Positions 16,914 to 25,527 of a stretch of DNA of 32,581 nt are shown here, piece after piece (position 1 is the stretch's first letter; each line of letters starts with the position of its first letter). A program made the translations under genes and the position numbers. The DNA comes from Rhodospirillales bacterium (GTDB lineage: Bacteria; Vulcanimicrobiota; Vulcanimicrobiia; Vulcanimicrobiales; Vulcanimicrobiaceae). Location: the NCBI GenBank assembly GCA_025359485.1, contig JANYGA010000188.1, forward strand, positions 1 through 32,581, given 5' to 3'. The notes under the pieces are model-generated. The model saw nothing but the letters and a program-made list of their open reading frames with translations, was not told the DNA's origin and made no database searches.

Positions 16914-18868
16914 TAGCGCGCGCCCCGTCGCGGGCGTGCGAGTTCGAGTGCGTCGAAGGCTTCGCGGACGTTCCGAACGGTCACGATCTCCATATCGCCG
17001 AGCGTGCGATCGACGTCGCGTTCGTTTTCGCGCGGCACGATCGCGAGGCGCATCCCGGCCTGCCGCGCCGCGTACATCTTCTCGACGATTCCGCCGACGG
17101 CACGCACGTTGCCCGCAATCGAAAGCTCGCCCGTGATCGCGACGTCGCGCGGAAGCGGCGTTTTCGTAATCGCGGAATACAGCGCCAAAAAGACGGCGAG
17201 CCCGGCGGATGGTCCGTCGATGTTGCCACCACCGACGACGTTGACATGCACGTCGTAATCTTGTGGATCGACGCCCGCGACCGCACGCACGACCGAACTC
17301 GCGTTGAAGACGCTGTCCTTCGCCATCGAGCCCGCAGTGTCGTTGAAACGTACGGTGCCCTTGTTCGGTTCGCGCGCCGCAAACGCGATCGCTTCGATTT
17401 CGATGATGCTGCCGACGTGATGTGCGACGCCGAGCCCGAGCGCTTTCCCGATCTCGCGACCGCGCTTCGCGCGCACGGGTGTGTGCGGCACGAGCCGACC
17501 CGCCTGCACGACCGTCGTGACGTCGTCTTCCACGATCGTCGCCGCCGGCGTGCGCGACGACCGCGTCGCGCGTGACGAACGCTGTTGCGCGCGAAAGAGA
17601 GCGTGACCGTGAGCGTCTGCGAGAATCTGCACGGCTTTGCGCCCTTCGATCGTATAGGATGCGACGAGTTCGGCGACGCGCGGTGCGAGCTTCACGCCCA
17701 AACGTTTCGCCGCGCCCGCAACGATGTCACGAACTTGGACTTCGGTGAGCGGTTCGAAGAAAACTTCGGCGCAGCGCGACCGAATCGCCGCATCGATTTC
17801 ACTCGGATCGCGCGTCGTCGCACCGATCATGACGAAGTCGGCGGGCGCACCATCGGTAAAGAGCTTCTTCACGTACGCGGGAACGCTCGGATCGCTCTCG
17901 TCGTAATACGACGACTCGAACGAGAATCGCTTATCTTCGAGCACTTTGAGCAGCTTCGTTTGGAGCACCGCGTCCATCTCACCGATCTCGTCGATGAAGA
18001 GCACGCCGCCGTGGGCTTTCGTGACGAGTCCGAGTTTCGGTTCGGGAATGCCGCCCTCGGCAAACTCGCGCCGCGACCCCTGATAGATCGGATCGTGCAC
18101 GCTGCCGAGCAGCGGATTCGTCGTTTCGCGCGGATCCCAACGCAACGTCGCACCGCTCGCTTCGACGAAGGGAGCGTCGGCTGCGAACGGTGTGTAATCA
18201 CGCGTCTTCGCAACATCGAGTGCGAGACGCGCGACCGTCGTTTTCCCAACGCCGGGCGGACCGTACAAAATGACGTGTTGCGGAAACGGCGACGAGATTT
18301 TTGCGAGCAGCGATGCGATCGCAGCCTTCTGACCGACGACATCGGCGAGCACGCTCGGACGCACGAGCGCGAGTGCGCTTGCGGAAAGTTTGCGATCGTC
18401 GAGGGCGACGAGGTCGCGCAGCTTCTTCTCCGTTGCCGGCGTCTCGGGGCCCGCGTCGTCGCGAATCGCTTCGAGCTTGAGATCTTTGAGATAATCGAGA
18501 TGGCGTTCGGCCATCTTGATGTTGACCTTCGTCTCGATCTTCTCTTCGAGCGTGCGTTGCGCGACGAGATCGGCGAGACCATCTTCGATCTCCGCGATCG
18601 CATCGCCGAATTTTCCGGGCTGCGGGACGCGATCGAGCGTGGGATCTTCGAAGACGAGCCGTTGCAACGCCAAGATGCGCTCGGCGAGAACGCTCGAGCG
18701 CATGAGTTTGAGCGCGTTGAGTTTCCCCGCGCGTAAGACCAGCTTATCGGAACCGATCGTGTTCGCGAGCAGCTCGTAAAGCGCGGCGACGTACCGGCGC
18801 ATGCCGTCGTCTCCGCCGAATTTGCGGCGGAAACGAGCGAGATTCGCGGGATCGACGCCGACGGCCAT
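16913..18868 (-). CDS. Lon-family ATP-dependent protease (LonC-like)
   Basis: AAA+ Walker A ILYGPPGVGKTTVARLAL, Walker B GGVLFIDEIGEMD. Lon Ser-Lys protease domain GGGNIDGPSAGLAVFLAL...ITGELSIAGNVRAVGGIVEKMYAARQAG. Confidence 0.88.
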   Translation of the reverse strand: MAVGVDPANLARFRRKFGGDDGMRRYVAALYELLANTIGSDKLVLRAGKLNALKLMRSSVLAERILALQRLVFEDPTLDRVPQPGKFGDAIAEIEDGLADLVAQRTLEEKIETKVNIKMAERHLDYLKDLKLEAIRDDAGPETPATEKKLRDLVALDDRKLSASALALVRPSVLADVVGQKAAIASLLAKISSPFPQHVILYGPPGVGKTTVARLALDVAKTRDYTPFAADAPFVEASGATLRWDPRETTNPLLGSVHDPIYQGSRREFAEGGIPEPKLGLVTKAHGGVLFIDEIGEMDAVLQTKLLKVLEDKRFSFESSYYDESDPSVPAYVKKLFTDGAPADFVMIGATTRDPSEIDAAIRSRCAEVFFEPLTEVQVRDIVAGAAKRLGVKLAPRVAELVASYTIEGRKAVQILADAHGHALFRAQQRSSRATRSSRTPAATIVEDDVTTVVQAGRLVPHTPVRAKRGREIGKALGLGVAHHVGSIIEIEAIAFAAREPNKGTVRFNDTAGSMAKDSVFNASSVVRAVAGVDPQDYDVHVNVVGGGNIDGPSAGLAVFLALYSAITKTPLPRDVAITGELSIAGNVRAVGGIVEKMYAARQAGMRLAIVPRENERDVDRTLGDMEIVTVRNVREAFDALELARPRRGAR

Positions 18869-18875
18869 GTTGCCT

Positions 18876-19328
18876 TTAGGCGGTCGAGGCGATAACTTTC
18901 ACCGTGGTCTTCGCCACGATGTTCTTACCGAGTCGGATCTCGACGGGGTAGCTTCCCAGCGACTTGATGTTGTCGGGAACTTCGATTTTATGACGATCGA
19001 TCTCGACGCCGAGCGCCGCATGGATCGCATCGGCGACGTTGGCATTCGTGATCGCGCCGAAGAGCTTGCCGTTGCCGCCGGCCTTCGCCGGAACGGTAAC
19101 CTGGAGGCCTTCGAGTTGCTTGCCGAGGGCTTCCGACATGGCGACCGCCTCGGCATCGCGCCGGGCTTTGGCCTTGCGTTGCTGTTCGAGAAGCGCGAGG
19201 GAGCCTTTGGAGGCTTCGGCTGCGAGGCCGCGCGGGAGCAAGAAATTGCGGGCGTAGCCGTCGGCGACTTCGAGGACGGTGCCGGTCGTGCCGAGCGACT
19301 TCACGTCGCTCATCAAAATGATCTTCAT
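18876..19328 (-). CDS. rplI: 50S ribosomal protein bL9
   Basis: MKIILMSDVKSLGTTGTVLEVADGYARNFLLPRGLAAEAS...LFGAITNANVADAI: canonical bL9. Confidence 0.97.
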   Translation of the reverse strand: MKIILMSDVKSLGTTGTVLEVADGYARNFLLPRGLAAEASKGSLALLEQQRKAKARRDAEAVAMSEALGKQLEGLQVTVPAKAGGNGKLFGAITNANVADAIHAALGVEIDRHKIEVPDNIKSLGSYPVEIRLGKNIVAKTTVKVIASTA

Positions 19329-19331
19329 GGG

Positions 19332-19592
19332 TTAGTCCGCGACGAAGGGTAAGAAAGCGATGACGCGAGCGCGTTTGACCGCGACCGTAAGGAGGCGTTG
19401 ATGCTTGGCACAGCTGCCGCTGATGCGACGCGGCAAAATTTTTCCGCGCTCCGAAATGTATTTGCGCAGCCGCGTGACGTCCTTATAGTTGATGTCGGGC
19501 TGTTTATCGGCGCAGAAGTTGCAGATCTTGCGCTTGGGACGTCGCTCTTTTTTGGCGGCGTTGCGTTTTTTCGAGGTGGAAGTACTAGCCAT
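19332..19592 (-). CDS. rpsR: 30S ribosomal protein bS18
   Basis: [83 protein letters not shown]: canonical bS18. Confidence 0.97.
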   Translation of the reverse strand: MASTSTSKKRNAAKKERRPKRKICNFCADKQPDINYKDVTRLRKYISERGKILPRRISGSCAKHQRLLTVAVKRARVIAFLPFVAD

Positions 19593-19605
19593 ATCCGTCC
19601 TGTCG

Positions 19606-19711
19606 ATGTAGGTGGAGACGGCTGCGCGCACGGCGTGCGACAGCCCTACATACGTGGCGAGAAGCGCCACGACCGGAGAAACCCGGATTTCTTGAGGGCA
19701 CGAGCGCCCTC
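19606..19711 (-). promoter_or_regulatory. Structured 5' leader of rpsR (candidate ribosomal-protein autoregulatory element)
   Basis: In mRNA sense: hairpins GAGGGC/GCCCTC, CCGG/CCGG and CGTGGCG/CGCCACG. Then a composite stem ATGTAGG/CCTACAT enclosing GCTG/CAGC and CGCAC-GCC-GTGCG, with an 8-nt one-sided bulge CGTCTCCA. Ends 13 nt before the rpsR ATG. Confidence 0.6.
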
Positions 19712-19981
19712 GGAGTCACGAAAGCAGAGCTTACCGGAAAACGGCTCGGAAGTCTAGCGGGAACGTCAGGCAAACGTAAAGGCGGGCTTACGGGCGCTGT
19801 GCGCATGGTCAAATCACCGTCGCGGACCTGCACGACGGCGGGAGCAAACCCATCGACATCGAGAACGAAAGATCAGGACTTCTTAATATAAGCTTAATTC
19901 GTTCAATTTTGGGTCATTCGTTTCGGCGATGATGCCGAAGGTACGACCAAGGTCGCATAAAAGGAGGCTATTGTTTCACTC

Positions 19982-20146
19982 ATGGGAGCTTTTCGTTCTT
20001 TTCTCGCCGACGAGTGCGGTCAGGGACTCGTCGAATACGCGCTCATTATCGCCCTCGTGTCGGTCGTCGCAATCGGCGCTCTCTCGTACCTCGGCGGCAA
20101 GGCCAGCAACACGCTCAACAATTCGGCCAGCGTGCTCACGAACTAG
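19982..20146 (+). CDS. Flp/Fap-type pilin (copy 1)
   Basis: MGAFRSFLADECGQGLVEYALIIALVSVVAIGALSYLGGKASNTLNNSASVLTN. Type IVb prepilin motif GQG|LVEYA. AAGGAGG upstream. 54 aa, below the ORF-track cutoff. Confidence 0.85.
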   Translation: MGAFRSFLADECGQGLVEYALIIALVSVVAIGALSYLGGKASNTLNNSASVLTN

Positions 20147-20333
20147 CAAATCGAGCGACCTCTCGAGCGGACGACGGACACGAATGCATCTGCGTCGGGT
20201 CGGTCGTCGCGTGAGCCAGCTCTCATCCGATGCGGAAAGCGATGCCGCACGCCCACGAAGACTGGCGCCGGAGCGTCGATTCTCCGAAGATGAAAACAAC
20301 CAGCATCGCTCGCTCCGAGCCGGAGAACTTATC

Positions 20334-20495
20334 GTGACTGCATTTCACACCCTCATGCTCGATGAGAGTGGCCAAGGATTGGTCGAGTATGCGCTCATTC
20401 TCGCCCTCGTCGCGGTCGTCGCGATCGTCGGGCTCGGCGCCGTCCGAACGAAGACCGATTCGACGCTCAGTAACGTCTCGAACAAGATGGTCTAG
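20334..20495 (+). CDS. Flp/Fap-type pilin (copy 2, probable GTG start)
   Basis: (V)TAFHTLMLDESGQGLVEYALILALVAVVAIVGLGAVRTKTDSTLSNVSNKMV, preceded by GGAGAA. Lies within the 188-aa track ORF, whose upstream part is not protein-like. Confidence 0.8.
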   Translation: MTAFHTLMLDESGQGLVEYALILALVAVVAIVGLGAVRTKTDSTLSNVSNKMV

Positions 20496-20538
20496 CCCGC
20501 GCCAAGCGAGCGCCGAGCTCCCTCCTTGTAACAAATGG

Positions 20539-20574
20539 CCGAAAGATTCCGCTCCCTCTTAGCGGCATCTTTGG
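20539..20574 (+). promoter_or_regulatory. Long hairpin in the pilin-glnA intergenic region
   Basis: ccgaaagattccgct-ccctctt-agcggcatctttgg: about 13 paired positions with one bulge and one mismatch. Confidence 0.5.
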
Positions 20575-20580
20575 TACGTC

Positions 20581-20610
20581 GCCCGCATCCACACCGCGGG
20601 CCGTTCTTTT
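20581..20610 (+). terminator. Terminator-like hairpin upstream of glnA
   Basis: gcccgc-atccacacc-gcgggc followed by cgttctttt. Could be the pilin terminator or a glnA leader attenuator. Confidence 0.45.
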
Positions 20611-20641
20611 CGTGGCCCACCAAGGAGTGCGAACACCACCG

Positions 20642-22072
20642 ATGTCCACCGAACTGCGCGACTTTTTGATGCTCTCCTATACCGAGCTCGAAGCCCTCAA
20701 CCTCGCGGCAAAAGAAGACCGCAGCAAACGCCTTCCCGCGGCCGAAATTCAGAAAAAGCGGCTCAAATATTTGACGGACGAAACGCGCATCAAAGCGGTG
20801 ACCGTCCTCTTTAGCGATCTCGAAGGCCGCTTGCACATGCTCGATTACGACAAGAAATTCTTGTTGAAATCGTTCGATAATCTCACCTTCGACGGTTCGT
20901 CGATCCGCGGATTCACGGCGCAAAAAGAAAGCGATCTTCGGCTCGCAATCGACTGGGCCGCGTTCTATTGGGCGCCGGGCGACATCTTCGGCTCGGGGAA
21001 AGTCCTCGTCTTCGGCGACGTCCTCGGTCGCGACGGCAAACCGTTTTCCGGCGACATGCGCGGCACGCTCAAGACGCTCTCGAACGAGGCCTACGAGAAA
21101 GACGGCTACACGCTCAACGCCGCAAACGAAATCGAAGGCTTCGTCTTCGCCGGGCTCGATGCCGAGCGCCACTTCCACGAGACCGGAAAATTCGAGTACG
21201 TCAACACCGGCGGCTACTATCACTCGTTGCCGGGCGATCCGCTGCGCACGTTCATCGACACGGTCGCCGAAGTGCAGCGCGCGATGGGCTTCGAGAACGA
21301 GAAAGACCATCCCGAGGTCGCACCATCGCAGTTCGAAATCAATTACAGTTATGGTGAAGTCGTCGCGGCTGCCGATACGATCCAACTCTATAAATTGATC
21401 TGTCGCCAAGTTGCGACGCGGTTGGGCATGTCGGTGAGCTTCTTGCCCAAGCCCGTCGTCGGCGTCAACGGCAACGGCATGCACACGAACGTCTCCGTCA
21501 CCAAAGACGGCAAGAACATTTTCTGGGATGCCAACGGCGAAGAGCGACTCTCGAAATTCGGCTGGGAGTTCATCGATCGCATCCTCACGCACGGCGACGA
21601 TATCTGCCTCGCGTTGAACTCAAGCGTGAATGCGTACCGTCGACTCGACCCGCATTTCGAAGCGCCGAATCAAATCAAAGCTTCGGCGATCGATCGCGGT
21701 TCGATGATCCGCGTTCCCTTCGGCAACGAACGCAGCGCGCGTGTCGAAGTGCGCTCGGTCGCACCCGATGCGAACCCCTACATGGTGCTGCTCTCCGTCT
21801 TTAAAACGGGCCTTCACGGAACGATCTCGAGCGATCCAAATATCCGTCAGGCATCGCGTTTTCTCCCCGACAACATCTACGATGCGATCGTGCATTTCCG
21901 CAACTCCAGCTGGACGACCGAACTCTTCGGAGCCGACGTCAAAGAGCGCTACGCGGAGCTCAAGCAAGCCAGCGCCGATCGGTGCCCGCGTTTGCTCGGC
22001 ACGTTCGTGAAGGCCCAAGAAGTCCAGTACCATCACGAAGTCTACAACCAGTTCCTCTGGAACATGTTCTAG
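20642..22072 (+). CDS. glnA: Glutamine synthetase (type I family)
   Basis: NLTFDGSSIRGF...PSQFEINY...GVNGNGMHTNVSV...NSSVNAYRRLDPHFEAPNQ...RSMIRVPFGNERSARVEVRSVAPDANPYMVLL (one residue of the start of this string abbreviated from DRGSMIRVP). Confidence 0.95.
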   Translation: MSTELRDFLMLSYTELEALNLAAKEDRSKRLPAAEIQKKRLKYLTDETRIKAVTVLFSDLEGRLHMLDYDKKFLLKSFDNLTFDGSSIRGFTAQKESDLRLAIDWAAFYWAPGDIFGSGKVLVFGDVLGRDGKPFSGDMRGTLKTLSNEAYEKDGYTLNAANEIEGFVFAGLDAERHFHETGKFEYVNTGGYYHSLPGDPLRTFIDTVAEVQRAMGFENEKDHPEVAPSQFEINYSYGEVVAAADTIQLYKLICRQVATRLGMSVSFLPKPVVGVNGNGMHTNVSVTKDGKNIFWDANGEERLSKFGWEFIDRILTHGDDICLALNSSVNAYRRLDPHFEAPNQIKASAIDRGSMIRVPFGNERSARVEVRSVAPDANPYMVLLSVFKTGLHGTISSDPNIRQASRFLPDNIYDAIVHFRNSSWTTELFGADVKERYAELKQASADRCPRLLGTFVKAQEVQYHHEVYNQFLWNMF

Positions 22073-22147
22073 CAATCGTTGCCATCCGCGATGCGGACGG
22101 CAATTCGCACGGCATGACTGATTGCGGCGTCCGCATAAGTCGTGTGG

Positions 22148-23953
22148 ATGATCGCAACGACGTTCGACGCTCTGCTCCGCCGAGATCTCGATTTCCAGCT
22201 CTATGCGATGCAGGGTCTCGGCGAGCTCGTTTCGCGCGAGCGCTATGCCGAACACGACGTCGAAACGTTCGCCTCGATCATCGATACGGCTTATGACGTC
22301 GCTGGCGAGCGCTTCGCGCCGATCGCGGCGGAACTCGATGCCTTCGAACCGACCTTGCGCGATGGCGTCGTCCAAACGCTCCCCGCGCTAGCGGGCGCAC
22401 TCGATGCATTCGTCGAGGCGGGTTTCATGGCCGTGGGATTCGATGCGAAACACGGTGGCATGCAACTCCCGCATCTCATGACCGTCGCGACACAACTCAT
22501 TTTCAGCGCGGCAAACGGCCCGGCTGCCGGGTATCCGTTTCTCACGCAGGGCGCCGCGAATCTGCTCGCGGTTTTCGCGTCGCCCGAGCAGCAGAAAACG
22601 TGGCTCGAACCGATGATCGAAGGGCGCTACTTCGGCACGATGGCGCTCACGGAACCGCAGGCCGGCTCCTCGCTTGCGGAGGTCGCAACGCTCGCCGTAC
22701 CGCATGCCGACGGAACGTATCGGCTCACCGGGAATAAAATGTGGATCTCGGGATCCGAACACGAACTCTCCGAAAACATCATCAATTTAGTACTCGCGCG
22801 ATTGCCGGGAGCGCCGGCGGGCGTCAAGGGCATCTCCCTCTTCATCGTGCCGAAATTCGCCCTCGATCCCAGCGGCGAGGCCACGATTCGCAACGACGTC
22901 ACCGTCGTCGGACTCAATCACAAACTCGGCCAACGCGGCATTAGCAACTGCGCGCTCTCACTCGGCGATCGCGGCGCGTGCATCGGCTATCTCGTCGGAC
23001 AAGAGCACGCGGGCATGCGTCAGATGTTCCATATGATGAACGAGGCACGCATCGGCATCGGCGCGTGGGCGACGTGTACCGCGTACGCCGCATATCGCTA
23101 CGCGCTCGCGTATGCGAAAACGCGACCGCAGGGTCGGCGCACGGGCGCGAAAGATCCGACGGCCCTGCCGGTACCGATCGTCGAACACGCCGACGTGCGC
23201 CGCATGTTACTCGCGCAAAAAGCGATCGTCGAAGGCGGGCTTGCGATCGTGACGTATTGCGCGCGCCTCGTCGACGACGAGCATTCCCATCCCGATCCCG
23301 CCGAACGCGAAGCCGCGCACCGATTGCTCGAAGTGCTCACGCCGATCGCAAAAACGTGGCCGTCCGAACACGGTTGCGAAGCGAACTCACTCGCGATTCA
23401 AGTGCTCGGGGGGTACGGCTATTCGCCCGAGTACCCCGTCGAGCGACTCTTCCGCGATCAACGGCTCAACCCGATTCACGAAGGCACGACGGGTATTCAA
23501 GGACTCGACCTTCTCGGCCGCAAGGTCACGCTCGGCGGCGGCATCGGCTTCACGCTTTTGCTCGCACGCATGCGTGAAGAGATCGCGCGCGCTCGCGCCG
23601 ATGCGACACTGATAAAAGAAGCCGACGCACTCGCCGCAAGCGTCGATCGTGCCGAAGCGGTCACGGCGATTCTCGTCGGCGCGCAACGCGAACTCGGCGC
23701 CGAACGCGCGCTCGCAAATGCCACGATCTATCTCGACGCACTCGGCACGATCGTCATCGCGTGGATGTGGCTCGCGCAAGCGCGCGTCGCAAACGAACGC
23801 GCGGCGAACGCGACGGACGATGCGTTCTACGCGGGAAAACGCACGACGTGCCGTTACTTTTTCCGCTACGAGTTGCCGAAGGCGGCGCCGATGTTCGATC
23901 TCCTCGCGTCGCTCGACGATACGACGACGGCACTCGCGATCGCCGAACTTTAA
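22148..23953 (+). CDS. Acyl-CoA dehydrogenase family protein
   Basis: GTMALTEPQAGSSLAEVAT, YRLTGNKMWISGSEHELSENI, LNHKLGQRGISNCALSLGD, IQVLGGYGYSPEYPVERLFRDQRLNPIHEGTTGIQGLDLLGRKV. Confidence 0.95.
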   Translation: MIATTFDALLRRDLDFQLYAMQGLGELVSRERYAEHDVETFASIIDTAYDVAGERFAPIAAELDAFEPTLRDGVVQTLPALAGALDAFVEAGFMAVGFDAKHGGMQLPHLMTVATQLIFSAANGPAAGYPFLTQGAANLLAVFASPEQQKTWLEPMIEGRYFGTMALTEPQAGSSLAEVATLAVPHADGTYRLTGNKMWISGSEHELSENIINLVLARLPGAPAGVKGISLFIVPKFALDPSGEATIRNDVTVVGLNHKLGQRGISNCALSLGDRGACIGYLVGQEHAGMRQMFHMMNEARIGIGAWATCTAYAAYRYALAYAKTRPQGRRTGAKDPTALPVPIVEHADVRRMLLAQKAIVEGGLAIVTYCARLVDDEHSHPDPAEREAAHRLLEVLTPIAKTWPSEHGCEANSLAIQVLGGYGYSPEYPVERLFRDQRLNPIHEGTTGIQGLDLLGRKVTLGGGIGFTLLLARMREEIARARADATLIKEADALAASVDRAEAVTAILVGAQRELGAERALANATIYLDALGTIVIAWMWLAQARVANERAANATDDAFYAGKRTTCRYFFRYELPKAAPMFDLLASLDDTTTALAIAEL

Positions 23954-23980
23954 TCGCCAACGCGCGGCTCGTCGCCGCCG

Positions 23981-25474
23981 TTAGTCACCGCCGTCGCCAC
24001 CGCTCGAGACCGTGACGCGCGGCGTACTGCCCGTCGAAATGACGACGATTGCATTGGACCCTTGCCGCACGAGCGTTCCCGGCGATGGGATTTGCTCGAT
24101 CACCGAATTCGCCGCCGCGTCCGCGTAGGCGGCCGCGTAGCGGACGTGAAGTTTTACGGGTTTGAGGCGTGCCACGGCGTCGGCGAACGTCGTTCCGATG
24201 AGATTGGGAATCGCGAGCAGCGGTAAGCCCGAACTCACGGTGAGCGCGACGGTGGAGCCCGTCGTCGACGACGACCCCGCAGGCGGATTTTGCGCGATAA
24301 CGACGCCCGCGCCCGCAAGCCGATCCGACCGTCGCACCGTTTCGACGCGAAGTCCGCCCGCGATGAGCTTCGACCGCGCGCGATCGACCGACGCGCCGCG
24401 CACGTCGGCGACGGCGATCGACTTCGGCCGAGTGAGCGCGACGACGAATAGGACGAGCACGAGCAGTCCCGCTCCGATCGCGAGCATTCGTGGCGAGATC
24501 GATTGCTTGCGCGCGGCGAGTCTAGCACGAATGCCAGGCGTTTTCGGCGACGTACGTGCTCGCGCGCCGCGCTTTGGCATCCCGACGGCGGGCATGCCGA
24601 CGAGAGTCGGCGCGTCGGTCGCATACGAGCCACCCGCGGCCGTGGGCGGTCGCACGAGTGCCGCAAGCGCGAACTCGACATCGCTCGCCGAACGAAAACG
24701 CTCGTGCGGATCTTTCTGCAAGAGTCGCGCGACGATTCGTGCGAGCCCGAGCGACATGCCGCGTTCCAGCTCCGCGACCGCGGGTTCGGGACGCTCGACG
24801 TGCGCGAGCGCGATCGCGACGGCCGAATTTCCGATAAACGGTACGGTACCGAAGCAAAATTCGTAGAGCATGATGCCGAGGCTGTAGAGATCGGAGCTCG
24901 GGCCGAGATTATGGCCAAGCGCCTGCTCGGGCGAAAAATAATGAACGCTCCCGACGAGCGAGCCCGGGGAATCGATCGTGAGATCGCTGCGCCCAAATGC
25001 GCGAGCGAGCCCGAAATCGGTCACTTTGAGGACGCCCGCAGCCGTACGAAGCACGTTTGCCGGCTTGAGATCGCGATGGACGATCTGTTGCGCATGTGCC
25101 GCGCCAAGCGCCCGCGCGATCTGCCGCGAGTATTCGATCGCGAGCGTTTCATTCAGCGTGCCACCCCCTTTAAGCACGGTCGCAAGCGAAGGTCCATCGA
25201 TACATTCCATCACGATCGCATGCGTGCTGCCATCGGAGACGATGTCGTAGATCGCCACGACGTGCGCGTCGACGATTCGTGCGGCCGTCCGCGCTTCGAC
25301 GTAAAATCGTTCGACGATTTCGGCGTCGCGACCGTACGCCGACGTGAGAATTTTAATCGCGACCGGACGGCCCAGGAGCGTGTCGTGACCGCGCGAGACG
25401 GTCCCCGTCGCACCTTCGCCAAGCAACGCGTCGATGCGATAGCGCCCACCGAGTATCTTCGTCATCTCCTCCAC
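23981..25474 (-). CDS. PknB-type Ser/Thr protein kinase with TM segment and PASTA repeats
   Basis: LGEGATGTVSRGHDTLLGRPVAIKIL, IVHRDLKPANVL, VTDFGLARAF, SPEQALG, SDLYSLGIMLYEF. TM MLAIGAGLLVLVLFVVALT, then PASTA-like repeats. Confidence 0.94.
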   Translation of the reverse strand: MEEMTKILGGRYRIDALLGEGATGTVSRGHDTLLGRPVAIKILTSAYGRDAEIVERFYVEARTAARIVDAHVVAIYDIVSDGSTHAIVMECIDGPSLATVLKGGGTLNETLAIEYSRQIARALGAAHAQQIVHRDLKPANVLRTAAGVLKVTDFGLARAFGRSDLTIDSPGSLVGSVHYFSPEQALGHNLGPSSDLYSLGIMLYEFCFGTVPFIGNSAVAIALAHVERPEPAVAELERGMSLGLARIVARLLQKDPHERFRSASDVEFALAALVRPPTAAGGSYATDAPTLVGMPAVGMPKRGARARTSPKTPGIRARLAARKQSISPRMLAIGAGLLVLVLFVVALTRPKSIAVADVRGASVDRARSKLIAGGLRVETVRRSDRLAGAGVVIAQNPPAGSSSTTGSTVALTVSSGLPLLAIPNLIGTTFADAVARLKPVKLHVRYAAAYADAAANSVIEQIPSPGTLVRQGSNAIVVISTGSTPRVTVSSGGDGGD

Positions 25475-25527
25475 GGGTGAATACGCACCGACTTCCGTCG
25501 ATTCCCTCGCTATTTTTGGAACGGGCT

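Noticed and set aside
20492-21592. 366-aa minus-strand ORF
   Set aside because: Antisense shadow of glnA, which has strong family motifs on the plus strand.
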